64,000 nucleotides of DNA. Origin: Ecdyonurus torrentis (taxonomy: Eukaryota; Arthropoda; Insecta; Ephemeroptera; Heptageniidae). The stretch spans positions 30,527,018 through 30,591,017 of the forward strand of contig OX439131.1 of NCBI GenBank assembly GCA_949318235.1, written 5' to 3'. The position numbers and the translations under genes were made by a program. The notes below the pieces were generated by a model. The model saw nothing but the letters and a program-made list of their open reading frames with translations, did not search any database and was not told where the DNA came from. Of the stretch, positions 1-12,403 are shown piece by piece. Each line of letters starts with the position of its first letter. Position 1 is the first letter of the stretch.

Positions 1-2802
1 GATAATGTCTCTAATGGTACCAATAAGAATAAAATAAATAAAAGTAAAATAGCTTTTCTACTTTTTCTTACATAAGATTGTTTGAATTGAAGATAATTTT
101 TTTCTGTATTGGATGTCAATTTTACCCTAGAACTTCAATAGGCCTTTGAAAAAATACGAAGTTTTTTTTTTTTAAGCAATATAATATAGGCTTGTAATTT
201 TAAATTCAATTTAAACTTATTATTTCAAATTAAATATTTATAGTCATGTGAAGTGAAAATGATTTAAAACGTATTCTATATGTACATACAGTATTTTTAA
301 TTTTATTTATTTGCTATTAATATTAATCCCCCTATTTTCTTCTATACTAACGAATCAATAAAAAAAGTACACATATCATACATAACACGAATGCATAAAA
401 TTTCAAAATAATCTTTTTAAACTCGAGGATTATGGTTGATGTTATCTTCTAAAATCAAAACTTTTTGATCGTTGTTTCTTATTGTGGTTTTATATGTATA
501 GATGTTGAAAGTAATTTACAAAAGCTGCATTATACAACAAATATTCCCTAAGCGATATATAGCAAAAGCAAACGAGCTTTATACTTCACTATTAATTACA
601 TCTCAGACTTCCACATCAAAAGAAACAAAAGCTGGGCAGAAATGAGTTCAGCTTTTCACGCGATACAAAATTACACATAGTTTCTTAGACCGGAGAGGGA
701 TCAAAGATAGATACAAAGGGGTGTTTTAAATCACCCTATTTTAAACAATGCATAAAATTAAATTTTATTAAAGAAACCCTTCCTTTAAACCAATCAAAAA
801 AAAAATGTATATTATATGATATATACACATTAAAAAAAAAGTAGTATAGTTACTGTTACTATCCAAGAAACTATTATTATAAATAAGTCTTGTAATAATA
901 ATAGGTTTAACTAAAAAATAGGAAATAATATATGTATAGTAGTGGTATGTATAATATCAGTAAAATATTTAAATTATGTATATTTTTATTTGCTTATTCT
1001 GTTTTATTTTTTTATTATTTTGACGCATTGCGTATTTATACATTTTAAAAAAAAAGTAATATATATAAATTGAGGCAAGATGTGTGCATGTAATTAAAAT
1101 TTACATGTTTACAACAATAAGTATTTTTGTGAGTTGTATAAAACATTAAAAAAAAATATGGTAATTATTATTGTTTTGAAACAATAGCACATGTGATATC
1201 ATTACTTATTTTGTAATTTTATTTATTCTGTTTGCAAATACTGTACTATAATATTATATATTCCTTTTTCTTTTTTTTAATCTAATACTGCTAAAAATAT
1301 CGATATCATTTAAAAAAATATATATTAGATTTGTGGTTTCTATTCTTTGATCATGTAAAAAAAAATGTATCGAAAGAGAAAAATTTCCTGAACTATACTA
1401 AGCATGAATAAACCATAATAAAATAATATAACTATAAAACTATAATTTGAGGATGCAAATCTAGTAATGGTTCAAACCATATAATGGATCCTTTTTAGTT
1501 TAAATTAATCTGTAAAAAAGGAAGAACTTCTAGTGCTGAATAAATAATATCAATTTAATATTTTTATGAGATCACTATGAGGGTATATTATTATTATATA
1601 TTGCATCTGTTTCATATATATTCATAACTTGGAAAAAATCGAAGTTCCCTCAGAAACGGCATGTACATTTTGTATGTATATACGTATAAATAAAAATAAT
1701 AACACAGGGGGCACCGCCCACGCGTATTTTGTTTTTTTCCACATATTTCTTACAATTTTGGATAAATTTAACTTTAAACTTTTATATATGAATACTACAA
1801 ATGTGTTTAATTCCAAGGAAAATTATAATGGTCGCAGGAACAAAAAATTTGGAGATATGGTTTTTAGGGGCGATGCAGTCAAACCACGAAATTCTAGTTC
1901 ATAAGTATGAATTCCATTTTATATTCATAATTTAAGTTTTCTTACTGGGTCATTTCATAAAAAAATATTAAATGAATGTAAAATTCTGTATTTATTTAAT
2001 ACAAGAAAAACTAAACGTTAGTGAAACATAGAAAATGGAAATGTCAACAAATGACAGGCCTGACAATCATGCGACTTGATTTCCTACATTTTAAACCGAT
2101 ATTATGAATGAAACTAAAAATAATTCAACATCGACAACTAATAATACTAATGCAAAGTATAATTACCAATATTAAATTGTCCAAAATAAATTAAAAAGCT
2201 TGAAAGGTACAGATCTTGCACCCTCTTTATGATAAAAAACAGTCGGTCGAATGACAGAACACAAAGTCAGCTGTACGAGTGATGGTCTTTGAACTCACAA
2301 ACACAAATTTTATTACACAATTATGTTTAAACATCTCCACTGGTAAACTACTTTATAAGTAATCATTTTTACTTATGTTAATAACAAATATAAACAACAG
2401 TAAACTCGCTAACGCACCCACAAGCACTGTGCTTCAGCGAGATCGATGCTTCAGCTTGCTTACGGAAATGACGTTTTTTAGCATTTTTTTTATTATCATT
2501 TCTGACTGTGCTTCCCCCTGGTGATAGTATTTTTAAGTTCTTCGTTTCAAAAATACAGCTTTCGCCATCTATTGGTGACAAATTATTTTTTTATGAAAAA
2601 GCAAATAGTAACCAGCTGACAAGATAAACAATACTTCGTCAACATCAGGTCAACATGTTAAAAGTGAGTTAGCCTACTTGATAAATATCTGCAATATGAT
2701 TTGTGATTTGCATTACTTAAACGTGTTAATAGTTCTTTAAATTATTTTTTGTAAGCACAGTTCAAGTGCGTTATATCTGTCGATATTATAACGTGTAGAA
2801 AT
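1..2802. other. Intergenic, AT-rich, no gene recognised
   Basis: No reading frame here has a recognisable protein motif or plausible splice-linked continuation on either strand. The open frames at 1622-1904 are short, overlap each other on opposite strands and have A/T-rich composition typical of chance. The stretch just before 2803 probably holds the promoter and 5' UTR of the ABHD10-like gene, but I see no clear TATA box. Confidence 0.6.
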
Positions 2803-4201
2803 ATGTTTCGCCAAAGTGTAAAAATCACAGCTGCCACATTGGGTGGTTTCTACAAAAATGTTAATTTAACATCTACGCATATTAAAATTTATCAAAATAA
2901 AAATCCTATCTTAAAATGTATGGTTAGACATATAGCAACATTGAGAACTTTAAATATAACACCTGATCGTAAAGTATGTTATCGTAAACTTGAAAGTTCG
3001 AAAACGCCCACTATTATGTTCGTCCCTGGATTTATGAGTAGTATGGATGGTAGCAATGCTCAAGTTATAGAGAGATATTGTAGAGAACAAGATTATAGTT
3101 TTGTCAGGTAAGTTTTCATATACATAAAAATGATAAAAAAAAATTGTAATATTTTTTTTAATTATTATTTCCAGGTTTGATCTTGAAGGATTGGGTCGTT
3201 CACCTGGAGACAAGAGATCAGTTCAAATGAACGACTGGATTCAAGATTGCCAGTGTGTTCTAGATCAACTTACCAATGGACCAGTACTTCTTGTGGGCTA
3301 CAGTCTTGGCAGCTGGGTGAGAATACAAATTTATATAAGTCTTTGTCATATCATTGTGCCAATTTTTAATGGTATGTATCCGAGTAAAAATAATTTACAA
3401 TATAATATGTATCATGATAGAACATGATACAATCCAAATCATTGCAGTAAGCAATAAGCTTATTATATATCTTGTACATGTTTCAGTTGTCACTCATCAC
3501 GGCAATCAACAATCCAAAGAGAATCCACAGTCTTGTTCTCATTTCTCCGTCCGTCAATTTTGTTTGGAATTACTTTTTGCTTGCATACAATCAAGCTTCT
3601 CAGGAGGTAATCTTAATTTTTATATAACTATTTTTAATATTGTGTGTTATTTTTCATCATTTAATTTAATTGTGTGTCATTTAATCGTACTATTTGCCAA
3701 TTTGTTAAAAAAAATACTTAATGTGTTTGTTTTTTACAGGGTAAGGCTCGCTTAGATGCTGGAAAAGTCTACAAATTCACAAGTGACTACCTTGAAATGT
3801 TTATGAGAAAAGATTTTGCCGAGGGTAGTCGAAAGCATGAAATTGACTTATCCCAAAAAATTCCCATCAATGTTCCTGTACGAATAATTCAGGGAATGCA
3901 GGTATAAAAATTTATTATAATTGTCGTGCAGCATACAATAATATTTTTGATGTATTTCATATCAATACAATTGCTTTCATTATAGGATTTGACAGTGCCG
4001 TATACTCTATCCTTCAAAATTGTCGAACAGCTGGCTAGCTCAGACGTAGATTTGGTGATGAGGAAGAAAGAAGTACGAGGATTTTCCGATCCTGATGATT
4101 TGGAACTTCTCTTTCTTGTATTAACACAGTTGGTAAAAAGTCACCCAATCACACGTCATCGTAAAGATTTGTCCCATGCGATTCTCAAGTCAAATCATTG
4201 A
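2803..4201 (+). CDS. ABHD10: ABHD10-like mitochondrial alpha/beta hydrolase (5 exons)
   Basis: Predicted exons are 2803-3107, 3175-3316, 3487-3606, 3740-3901 and 3986-4201, all joined by GT-AG introns. They give 314 residues, close to the usual ABHD10 length of about 306. In the family this is a mitochondrial serine hydrolase with acyl-protein thioesterase and acyl-glucuronide esterase activity. Seen here: a basic, Ser/Thr-rich N-terminus suited to mitochondrial import, the strand and oxyanion segment VPGFMSSMDGS, FDLEGLGRSPGD, the nucleophile elbow GYSLGSW, and the acid region QGMQDLTVPY. The C-terminal catalytic His expected in a DHR-type motif before the last helix is absent: the aligned stretch reads KKEVRGFSDPDDLEL, with Arg at the His position. 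The other His residues come later, in the tail. The start ATG at 2803 is the first in frame. AATAAA occurs near 4581. The family call is firm; activity is uncertain. Confidence 0.88.
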
Positions 4202-4753
4202 ATCTCTCTACAAAATATGATGAATTTCATATCTCTATAAAGCATTCCATGTTTACTATCTAACAATCGTATTGCCTTATTAAGTGTGTTAATGATTTTA
4301 ACCGCAGATAGTATATTTTATATATTATATAAAAGTCACAAATATATTTTTAGACATATTTGTAGCACAATATATCACACAAAATCACTTTTTCTTATTA
4401 AAGTGCTATTTTTTATAACACGGCTGCATTTAACATACATATTTATTAGTGTGGCAATCATTATAATAACAGTGATAATATACAAAGATCTGACTTTTTT
4501 TAGCCTGCATTTTAAAACTTTTTTTTAATCTACCTATATATTTATTTTTTATGCTATTAACTGCGATATTTATCTTACCAATAAAATCGCATTTAGTTTA
4601 CTTAAATTTGCTTTAACATTCAAAAGTTAAATATTTTTTTGTAATTTCACGTGTTTTACTTATAAATTATTATTCTAAATTGTACACTAGTATAATTTAG
4701 TTGTTATATTTTGCTTGTATTGGGTTCCAATTGTAGTCAGTTAATCTAATTAA

Positions 4754-5061
4754 AGGCGTAGAACACCTTGAACAAATAAGTTGTGTAATATCCCAACAAA
4801 CCTGAAAATCAATGTTGATTTGGCCGGAGTCATTTATTTCTAATTTATTGTCCAATCACAAAATGACACTGGTGGTCACTGAAGTCACAGCTCGCCCGGT
4901 TTACGCGCGCGTAAAACAAGCGAATTGTGACGGCAGTGACCGCCAGCGGCATTTTGTGAATGGAAAATAAATTAGAAATACGTGACTCCGGCCAAATCAA
5001 CATTGATTGTCAGGTTTGTTAGGATATTACGCAACTTTTTTGTACAAGGTGTTTTACGCCT
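4754..5061. repeat. 308-bp palindromic MITE flanked by TTAA
   Basis: The left end AGGCGTAGAACACC and right end GGTGTTTTACGCCT are inverted copies, and the two arms remain complementary for most of the element (for example the GGCCGGAGTCA / TGACTCCGGCC pair). The element is bordered on both sides by TTAA (4750-4753 and 5062-5065), the target duplication of piggyBac-type transposases. No coding capacity. The centre is GC-rich with GCGCGC. Confidence 0.85.
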
Positions 5062-5375
5062 TTAAGTATAAAATACATATTTATACATAATATGTACTAA
5101 ATTATAGCATTTACAGATGTGTCTGTTTTGTTAAATTAAAAGGTATATTAATAATAATTGTTCTTCCTTTTTGTTTTGTTTTTAATAATGTTACAAATTG
5201 AGATTTTTTTTCAGTTTTTTTTTATTCTTACTATTTTTTATGTATAGTATATTGTAAAATATTATTAACACTATTGCTTCACTAATATTGAATTAAAAAA
5301 TCAACATTGCTCCACAAAAGGCACAGAGTGCTCTCTTAAATTTATATTAATGAAGTTTGCTCAACTTATTGTCAC

Positions 5376-6099
5376 CATGATCTTAAAGTGACTTTTTTCG
5401 CATGACATCATACTGAATTCGGTTTGACGCCATTCTGGAGCAACAAATAACATTGCTCAGCATAGAACTAACATCATTTTTTGGTTGCTTTCTTTCAGAA
5501 ATCGGGCAATTTTTTACTGTCGTTATTTTTCTTGCATAACCTAAAAATTCACCCTGTTAACGTAGAATGTGACCAACTTGGACCGGAAATCGTTAAAAGA
5601 ATAACTATATTTATCACAATAATTTTTTGTACATATTTATTTCCAACAAAACAAACACTAATAATTTTCAAATAAAATTGAGTAAATTAAAAAAAAAAAT
5701 GCTCTGAAAAAAGTTTTAATAATATTTTTAATTTTAATTTTAAAAAAGTTTCTACTTTGACCTTTTGTTGCTAAAATTTTAATTTCCACATTTACATGTT
5801 ATCTTTAAAGTTAAATAACAAATATTTCACCGTGTTTTCACATGTTGGACTTAACTAAATTTTAAAGTGCCATTTGTTCTTTATTTTGTGTTTATATTAT
5901 AATTCGCGACCGTCTAGTTTGGGAGATATTAGTTTTTCACCTACCCCCTTAATAGCATCAATGTCAATGCTCTCAAAAATATTGCTACGTAGTTTTTTAA
6001 CTGGCAAAATTTGTCATTTTCCCATATCGGCCTATGTTATATTTAGTGCTCACATATGGCGGTGACATTTATATGACCACATGATCTTAAAGTGACTTT
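5376..6099. repeat. Decayed MITE segments bracketed by a 20-bp direct repeat
   Basis: CATGATCTTAAAGTGACTTT occurs exactly at 5376-5395 and at 6080-6099. Between them are fragments that match the TA-flanked GGGTGTATGC MITE family seen elsewhere (GACGCCATTCTGGAGCAA near 5430; GCTCTCAAAAATATTGCT near 5970). The middle is unrelated AT-rich DNA. It may be an old element split by a later insertion. Confidence 0.5.
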
Positions 6100-8009
6100 A
6101 CGTAATGTATGTGTCACCTATGACGTCACTAAAGAAAATAAAGAACGCTGTACCTAAAGTGGAGTAAATATTGGTTAAAAATAAGAGAGTATTTAATATC
6201 GTTGCAAGAATCTGGAATTTTTTTTTGTTAAACTTTATAAAACTTTTAAAATAACTTACAGATGTTACTTATATATTATTCATGTGTTACTTATATTTTT
6301 AATGTTCTATTGGTGATAAAGAATTTTATTATGTAATTTTCTTTTAGATATTAAATTTTCCAATTGTTTTATGGTTTTAGAATAAAAGTATATTAAATTT
6401 AAAACTGCGCGTATTAAAAAAAAAAAAAGCCCACGCGCATCTATATGCATTTTAATACTAAATTAATTAAAATTCAAATGAATATTAAATTGTACTGTAA
6501 CTTTTGCTATGCTATTTTCTTAATATAATATAAATGTATAATTAAATGAAATCAATACCTGTATTTTTAGAAAAAATTATTTTAAATGCATGTGAAATTA
6601 TTTTGTATATCAAGAGCAATTTATATTTGGAATGAAACATAAATAAAAATAAAGATATTTGATAACATTATTTTATAAAATAATATATAAATCCTTTACG
6701 TTTTTTTTTTTTTTTTTTCGTTTTTTTCTTTTTTATCGTACAAAACACGTGTGTGAATAAATTTAGACAAAAGCAAGATAAATTTTAAGTTTTAAAACTT
6801 TATCTTACACTTTATCTGTATAGTCCTGTAATGTGATAAATCTTTTTTAATCTCCCAAGGGGAAATATATACAACGTTAATTTAAATATAATTATAAGAG
6901 TTAAAATATAGATTAAAAAGAATCATCTTATTTTTTTTTATGAAAACTTTTTATTATACAAAAATTTTAACAAATAACCAAAATAAATTACTAATTACAC
7001 GTAAAATCTAAACAATAAAAATACAATAAATAAACTAATTAATGGTATATGTAATCGTTCTATTTACATTTTTTTTTTTTTTGTATTTGTCACACTCGTA
7101 ATAATTATAATATTCTATTGCGCAATTTAATGGCCATAAATTGCATATTTAATTCTTTCATTATATATTATAAGGCATCTTTGTTTTAAAGAATAGCTTA
7201 ATGATATTTCGATTCTTTGAGAAAAATTGCAAGAAACCAGTCTCACATTTTGAGGATTAAAAAAAATACGCTCACAATGGAATCTAATAATTAACACTAG
7301 ACCACTTGCAATGAACGTTATTTAATTGTTATGTAACGTATTCACTGAAATGAGATTTTTTTTTCAATAAGAAATGCAATAACTTTATTTTAATCGTTCA
7401 TGCAAGTGGTCCACTAATATCTTTTATTTTTACACTTGCAAATTTTTTAGCGTGCGTGCTTTAATTTCTTCACACGTTGCATTATATACATTTTACGCTA
7501 TCGTACGATTACTATAACATTTTTAAATATTAATAATTTATAATAAAACACAATGTTATTATATTTCTACAAAAATATAGCTTTAGCTGGAATATACCAC
7601 ATTTTTTTATGAGATAAAATATAAATAATTTTTTTTTGTCCCTTTATAGGGAAAATATAAGTTTCCTTTAAAAAGCTCTTTTCAATATTTAGCTGTCTTT
7701 TTTATAGTTATAATTATAATAACTTGTTGAAATATACATAATTACAGTAACTATTCTTAATAACAACACAGATTTACAATTTTCAAATCACTTTTTCAGT
7801 ATACGTGAAAATAAGAATCTCGACCGCGTATATTTCAAGTGGCAAGAGATTTTCTCATAAGTCGATTTTTAATGCTCAATGCTCCAAGATTAAAGGCCAA
7901 ATGTAAAAATATTTTTGTACAAACACGCTTAAGACGTAATTTTTTATTACATAATGGCTAATGGCATATAAAATCAGTCGTTAATTCTTGAAATCTGCTC
8001 AAATTTCTA

Positions 8010-11000
8010 TCACTTGGTTTCGGAAACTCCATTTGTCATTTTCACAGTTGATATTTCATTAAAAGGCTCTGAAAAAAAAAGTAGATACAAATTTAGTTTT
8101 ATTATTATTTTGCTGCCTTATTTAAACAATATCAAGTTTCAAATAATTATGAGAACGAAAAAAGAAAGAAGGGTTAGGATAGAGTACGTGTACTCTTAGA
8201 GTACTCTAGGTTAGGAGAACAATAGCATTAATCCGCACGTAACGTACGAATTATATATATTGCAGTTTAGTAAAATAGTTATACCTAATGGATGTTCATC
8301 CTCTGTTCTAATCACTCTAGTTCGCCTTGGACTGTTCCAAGGCTGTACTTCTCCAGAACTAAAGATGAGAAACGTTATCCCTCCAGCGACGTAGAAAGCA
8401 GCTGCGATCAGAAACACGAGCCGCCACTGACTTGCATTATCCTAATAAGCATATTTACATAAAATTAACATTCTCATCATATTGAAAGGTAATATTATAT
8501 TGTCTTACATTTTCAGTCACTATATATCCAACACAAAGTGGTCCAAGAACGCTCATAATATTTGCAGAAAAATTAGTAATGCCCATCATCGCACCTGCAA
8601 AATTTGGGGACAAATCCAAATGATTTACCTGCGGGAAAAGAGAAATTAAAGATTAATACTTTTTGTTTTTTACTATGAATTTACGTATATAATATTAATA
8701 TGTTATGCATTGACTAATAAAGGAACAACTGTTTTGAGGTCGACTATACATTCGCTTCCGTTTCGACGTACTGCGCATGCGTAGTACGTCGAAACGGAAT
8801 GTGTAAGCGAAATCGCTTATAGTAAGCCTCAAAACACTTGTTCCTTTATCAGTCAATATGTAACACAACCAGAGCGCAACTTACCAAATACCCCGACATA
8901 ACCCCAGCATTTACTGCATGTGCGAACGCCAGGGTACCGACTGCCAATGTTTCGTTCGCCACTGCATATCCGAGCACCACGAGACATACTGCAGAGCAGA
9001 ACTGACCTACAATAATAATAAAAACTATAACAATTCTTTTCTTTTTTCTTCGGTTTCTTTAGTTTTATTAATTAAAATAATAAAATATTGTTTAAAAAAA
9101 ATGAATTTGCTGAAAGAATACTACTCACCGATACTATTAGCAACTTTTCTTGCAGTTCCAATTCTCCATATGCGTTTTTTAATCATGTGATCTGAAGCCC
9201 AACTTATAAATAAACCACAGAAAAACATCAGACAATAGGGGAGCGCTGAGAGTAGACCGTTCTGTAAAATAACATAGGCCGCATGTTTTATTTTTGAAGT
9301 AATAAAAAAAAAATGTAATTTAACTAGCTTTGCAGAAATAAATAGCATGAACATGATGGTGTACCTTAGCTATATTTATATTGAGAACTCCCTTCATGTA
9401 CGATGGTATTTGCGTGGCCAACGTCCAGAACCCCCAGGACTGCGTACTTTGAGCAATCAAAATTGACCACACCGGCATAGAGGTGAGCATTGCACGCCAT
9501 GGAGTTGGGATTTGCTGAAATCAAAAGGTTTAAATTAAAATTAAATTTTTTAGCTCATAACATTTTTAATATTTAATTCAATAAATATTAAAACAAAATT
9601 TCAACAGCACTTTTTTTTTAAAGCTCACAATTATTATTAACGACAAAAAGAGAAACTTTGTTGTATTCCATATAAAAGTCGACGCCATATATGTGAGCAC
9701 TGGTTAACATCAGCCGGTATGGGAAAATGACTCATTTTGCAAGTTTAAAAATCTTATAGTAATATTTTTGAGAGCATTGATGCTGCCAATAGGTTGAATT
9801 AGGTTTTCAAGTATGCGAGAAAAAATAGTAATAATTAAAAGCCAAAAGCGACATATATTTTGTCTTATGCTGAGCAATGTTATTTATTGCTCCAGTATGG
9901 CGTCGAAGCGCATTCCCTCGCTTTTTAATGAATACACTCTATTGCAGTGGAATACAACTTTTTTAATGATATGTTGAACCAGTTTATATATATATATATA
10001 TATATAATTAAGGTAATTAGGTTAATTATAACAACCATATCAGTTGATGCGATGACTCAATCACTTTACCTTCCTCGACAGTTCATTCTGAGGTACAGAT
10101 GTGTTATTATTGATGCTGTCCTCAATGTAACGCATCTCATTCTTGGACACAAAGCGACTGTCCGCAGGTGAATCAGCCGCCACGACGGCCCAGAATATGA
10201 CGCACACGACTCCTATACTCCCACTTACGTAGAACACTGATGGCCAGCCATGTACGGCACTCAGGATTCCAGAACCTGACATTGCTATCACGGTTCCAAA
10301 TAAATGACCTGCATTTAACAAAATATATATTTTTAATTTGAAAACAATAGAATTTTAGCATAAATTATTAATCAAGCGAACAATATAAAACACGCATTTT
10401 ATAAAACTTAAACATAAGTTAAGATTTGTCATTGATTTGTAGCAAATTACCAGAGTAGACGAATACAGCCATTCGTCCACGTTCAGTGGGTGGTGACCAG
10501 TGCGCAAGAATATCATGGCTGCTCGGCATCATCGCACCCTAGGAAAATTCAGCATTGTTATTGCAAACTTGCAAATTATTAAAGAGGAAGATAAATACTT
10601 GGGGGGGGGGGGGGGGTATTTTATTGTATACATTCTAAAAGATGACATTGTTTTGATTCGATAGAAATGTGATTTTCCCATTTTTTGTCAGTCGCGAAAT
10701 AACGTCACGGTCGGTAACTTTTCCTATGCCTAATGGGTAAAAATTTAAATATAATTTACACAATTCAATGTTAACATAATATTACGTTACACTGCGCATA
10801 TGCATGCAACGTTTTTTTTTAAGATGACTTCATTTTATTAACGGACGAGCATTTTATTATTATTATTGATCATCGTTAAATAGTTAAAAGTTTGTAGTAT
10901 AATGAAAAAATGAGTTTGAAAATATTTGCAACTGCTATTCTAAATTAGCATTGTTTTTTTGCATTTTTTTATTTTTTAGACGAGACATAGAAATTAAAAG

Positions 11001-12403
11001 AGTGATTATATTGTAAACCAATGAAGCTTTTTTTTTCCATAAAAATAAGTGCGCAATTTAATTTAAAAAAAATATTATATATATTAATAAGTTAGTAAAT
11101 AGGTCAAATGAAATTACGTCACCACAGATTATCTAAATCTCTGTTTTATACTTAATAAATAGATAAGAAAATGATCTAAAAATTTAAATTAGGAACATTA
11201 TTACATATTATCATTTCAGATAATGTCTAAAATATTATAAATAATGGTGAACAAACAGTATAAAAAAAATTATAATAATAAACACACTTTTCTCCACCTT
11301 CCTCTCAAACTATAAAAAGTAATTTAAAATAAGATAAAAATTATCGGAGCTACCTGTGCGAGTCCAATGCAGAATCTTGTAGCGCACACATATTGCCAGC
11401 CAAATGTTGCCGCAGGAACAAAGAGATAGGTCCCCAATACGGAGATAAGTACGGCCATCAACAGTAAAATTTTACCACCGTATCGCTGAGTCAAATAACC
11501 TGATGGTATTTGTGTTAACACGTAACCCCAGAAAAATGAGCTGAGGATTTTACTCCGTGTTGGTGCGTCCCAGTCATATTGCTGCAAATCAGAAAGTATA
11601 TTTATGAATTAAAATTTATATGAAAAAACAAACATTTAAAACCATTTAAAAATATGTTTAATTACTTTGCTTTATTAATACTTACTACTATTATTAATAC
11701 TATAGCAATAGAAAATAATAAAAGTCAAGTACTTTGAAGTATACTTTAGAAGAAAAAAATACGCTTTTATTATTACAAAGCCACTTTTTATTCTTACCGG
11801 TCCATGATTGATGGTAACATTGCCCTCAGTATTATTTCTCTCGAGTGATATCGCGACGATGGCAACAGAGAGATTTAATCGTGTCATGAAACACATTGCA
11901 TTCATCAAGAACGCGCCGAACACCACGACGTAGCGATATTGGAACCAGTTCCATTTCTCACCTGTAAGACACATAATATAGTATAGAATATTACAATAAA
12001 ACTAGAAGAAGAAAATAGCATTTATTTAAATACTCTTGACACATGTGACAATATTTTTGTTGCGCATTTTATATAATATAGTGACGTTTTTTTTTTATAC
12101 CATACAGTGACATCACTTCATATAATTATTATTGTTATTGTAAATCCCGTACAGCAAATTGTACAATCATTCCAATAAAAAATGAAATTGTATTGGCTTA
12201 TGGCCATTCAATGCGCAATCAGATGGAGATTGCATTTGACGCAAAACTCTATCTAAATACATGTTACTCCCATAAGCCAATAGAATTTCATTTTTTATTG
12301 GAATGACTGTACATGTTGTTGATATTTTATATTGATACTTACCAACTTTATCTCCATTTAGATTGACATCAAGATGTTTAAGATGCAGACCATTTATGTC
12401 CAT
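8010..12403 (-). CDS. SLC17-family (sialin-type) anion transporter, intact, 11 exons
   Basis: Exons in gene order are 12343-12403, 11798-11961, 11354-11581, 10451-10538, 10070-10308, 9365-9514, 9129-9261, 8885-9006, 8509-8628, 8285-8441 and 8010-8068. All introns are GT-AG, and the frame is continuous for 506 residues, matching sialin/VGLUT-type proteins of about 490-590. Family role: twelve-helix major-facilitator transport of organic or inorganic anions coupled to protons or sodium. Seen: YRY near residue 30 (the site equivalent to human sialin Arg39), TRLNLSVAIVAIS in helix 1, FFWGYVLTQIPSGYLTQRYG, PTERGRMAVFVYSGHLFG, GWPSVFYVSGSIG and the late loop NHLDLSPNFAGAMMGITN. The terminal exon was found as an acceptor plus the open frame ending SETK. 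Introns 1 and 8 carry palindromic MITEs and intron 5 an old MITE copy. The paralogue lies directly upstream on the same strand. Substrate cannot be assigned. Confidence 0.92.
8709..8857. repeat. 149-bp near-perfect palindromic MITE in SLC17 intron 8
   Basis: The ends ATTGACTAATAAAGGAAC and GTTCCTTTATCAGTCAAT are inverted copies with one mismatch, and the centre TGCGCATGCGTA is also self-complementary. The whole element can fold as one hairpin. No target duplication is obvious. It lies between predicted exons 9 and 8 of the intact SLC17 gene. Confidence 0.8.
9665..9925. repeat. Degenerate copy of the GGGTGTATGC MITE family in SLC17 intron 5
   Basis: The stretch shares the order of conserved blocks with the complete copy at 59900-60199: GTCGACGCCATATATG, GGAAAATGACTCATTTTGC, TTTTTGAGAGCATTGATGC, TTATGCTGAGCAATGTTATT and CTCCAGTATGGCGTCG. 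The terminal repeats are not clearly preserved. Confidence 0.65.
10601..10616 (+). repeat. G16 homopolymer in SLC17 intron 3
   Basis: Sixteen consecutive G in an otherwise AT-rich intron. Comparable runs occur at 24130-24146 (G17) and 27550-27565 (G16). On the coding strand of this gene the run is C16. Confidence 0.9.
12160..12313. repeat. Palindromic MITE in SLC17 intron 1
   Basis: Left TGTACAATCATTCCAATAAA and right TTTATTGGAATGACTGTACA are inverted copies; the arms continue through ATTGGCTTATGG and CCATAAGCCAAT. The middle of about 60 bp is not symmetric. It lies between exons 1 and 2 of the intact SLC17 gene, close to the first exon donor. Confidence 0.8.

Larger units (their letters stand above)
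4202..8009. other. Intergenic between ABHD10-like and SLC17 genes
   Basis: This stretch holds the 3' flank of the ABHD10-like gene (AATAAA near 4581), a TTAA-flanked MITE (4754-5061), decayed MITE remnants around 5400-6110, and long A/T tracts (for example 6702-6718). The 3' flank of the minus-strand SLC17 gene ends in the right part, with an AATAAA on the minus strand near 7945. I see no further coding gene; the frames at 5481, 5874 and 8014 have no motif, and the last overlaps the SLC17 terminal exon on the other strand. Confidence 0.6.
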
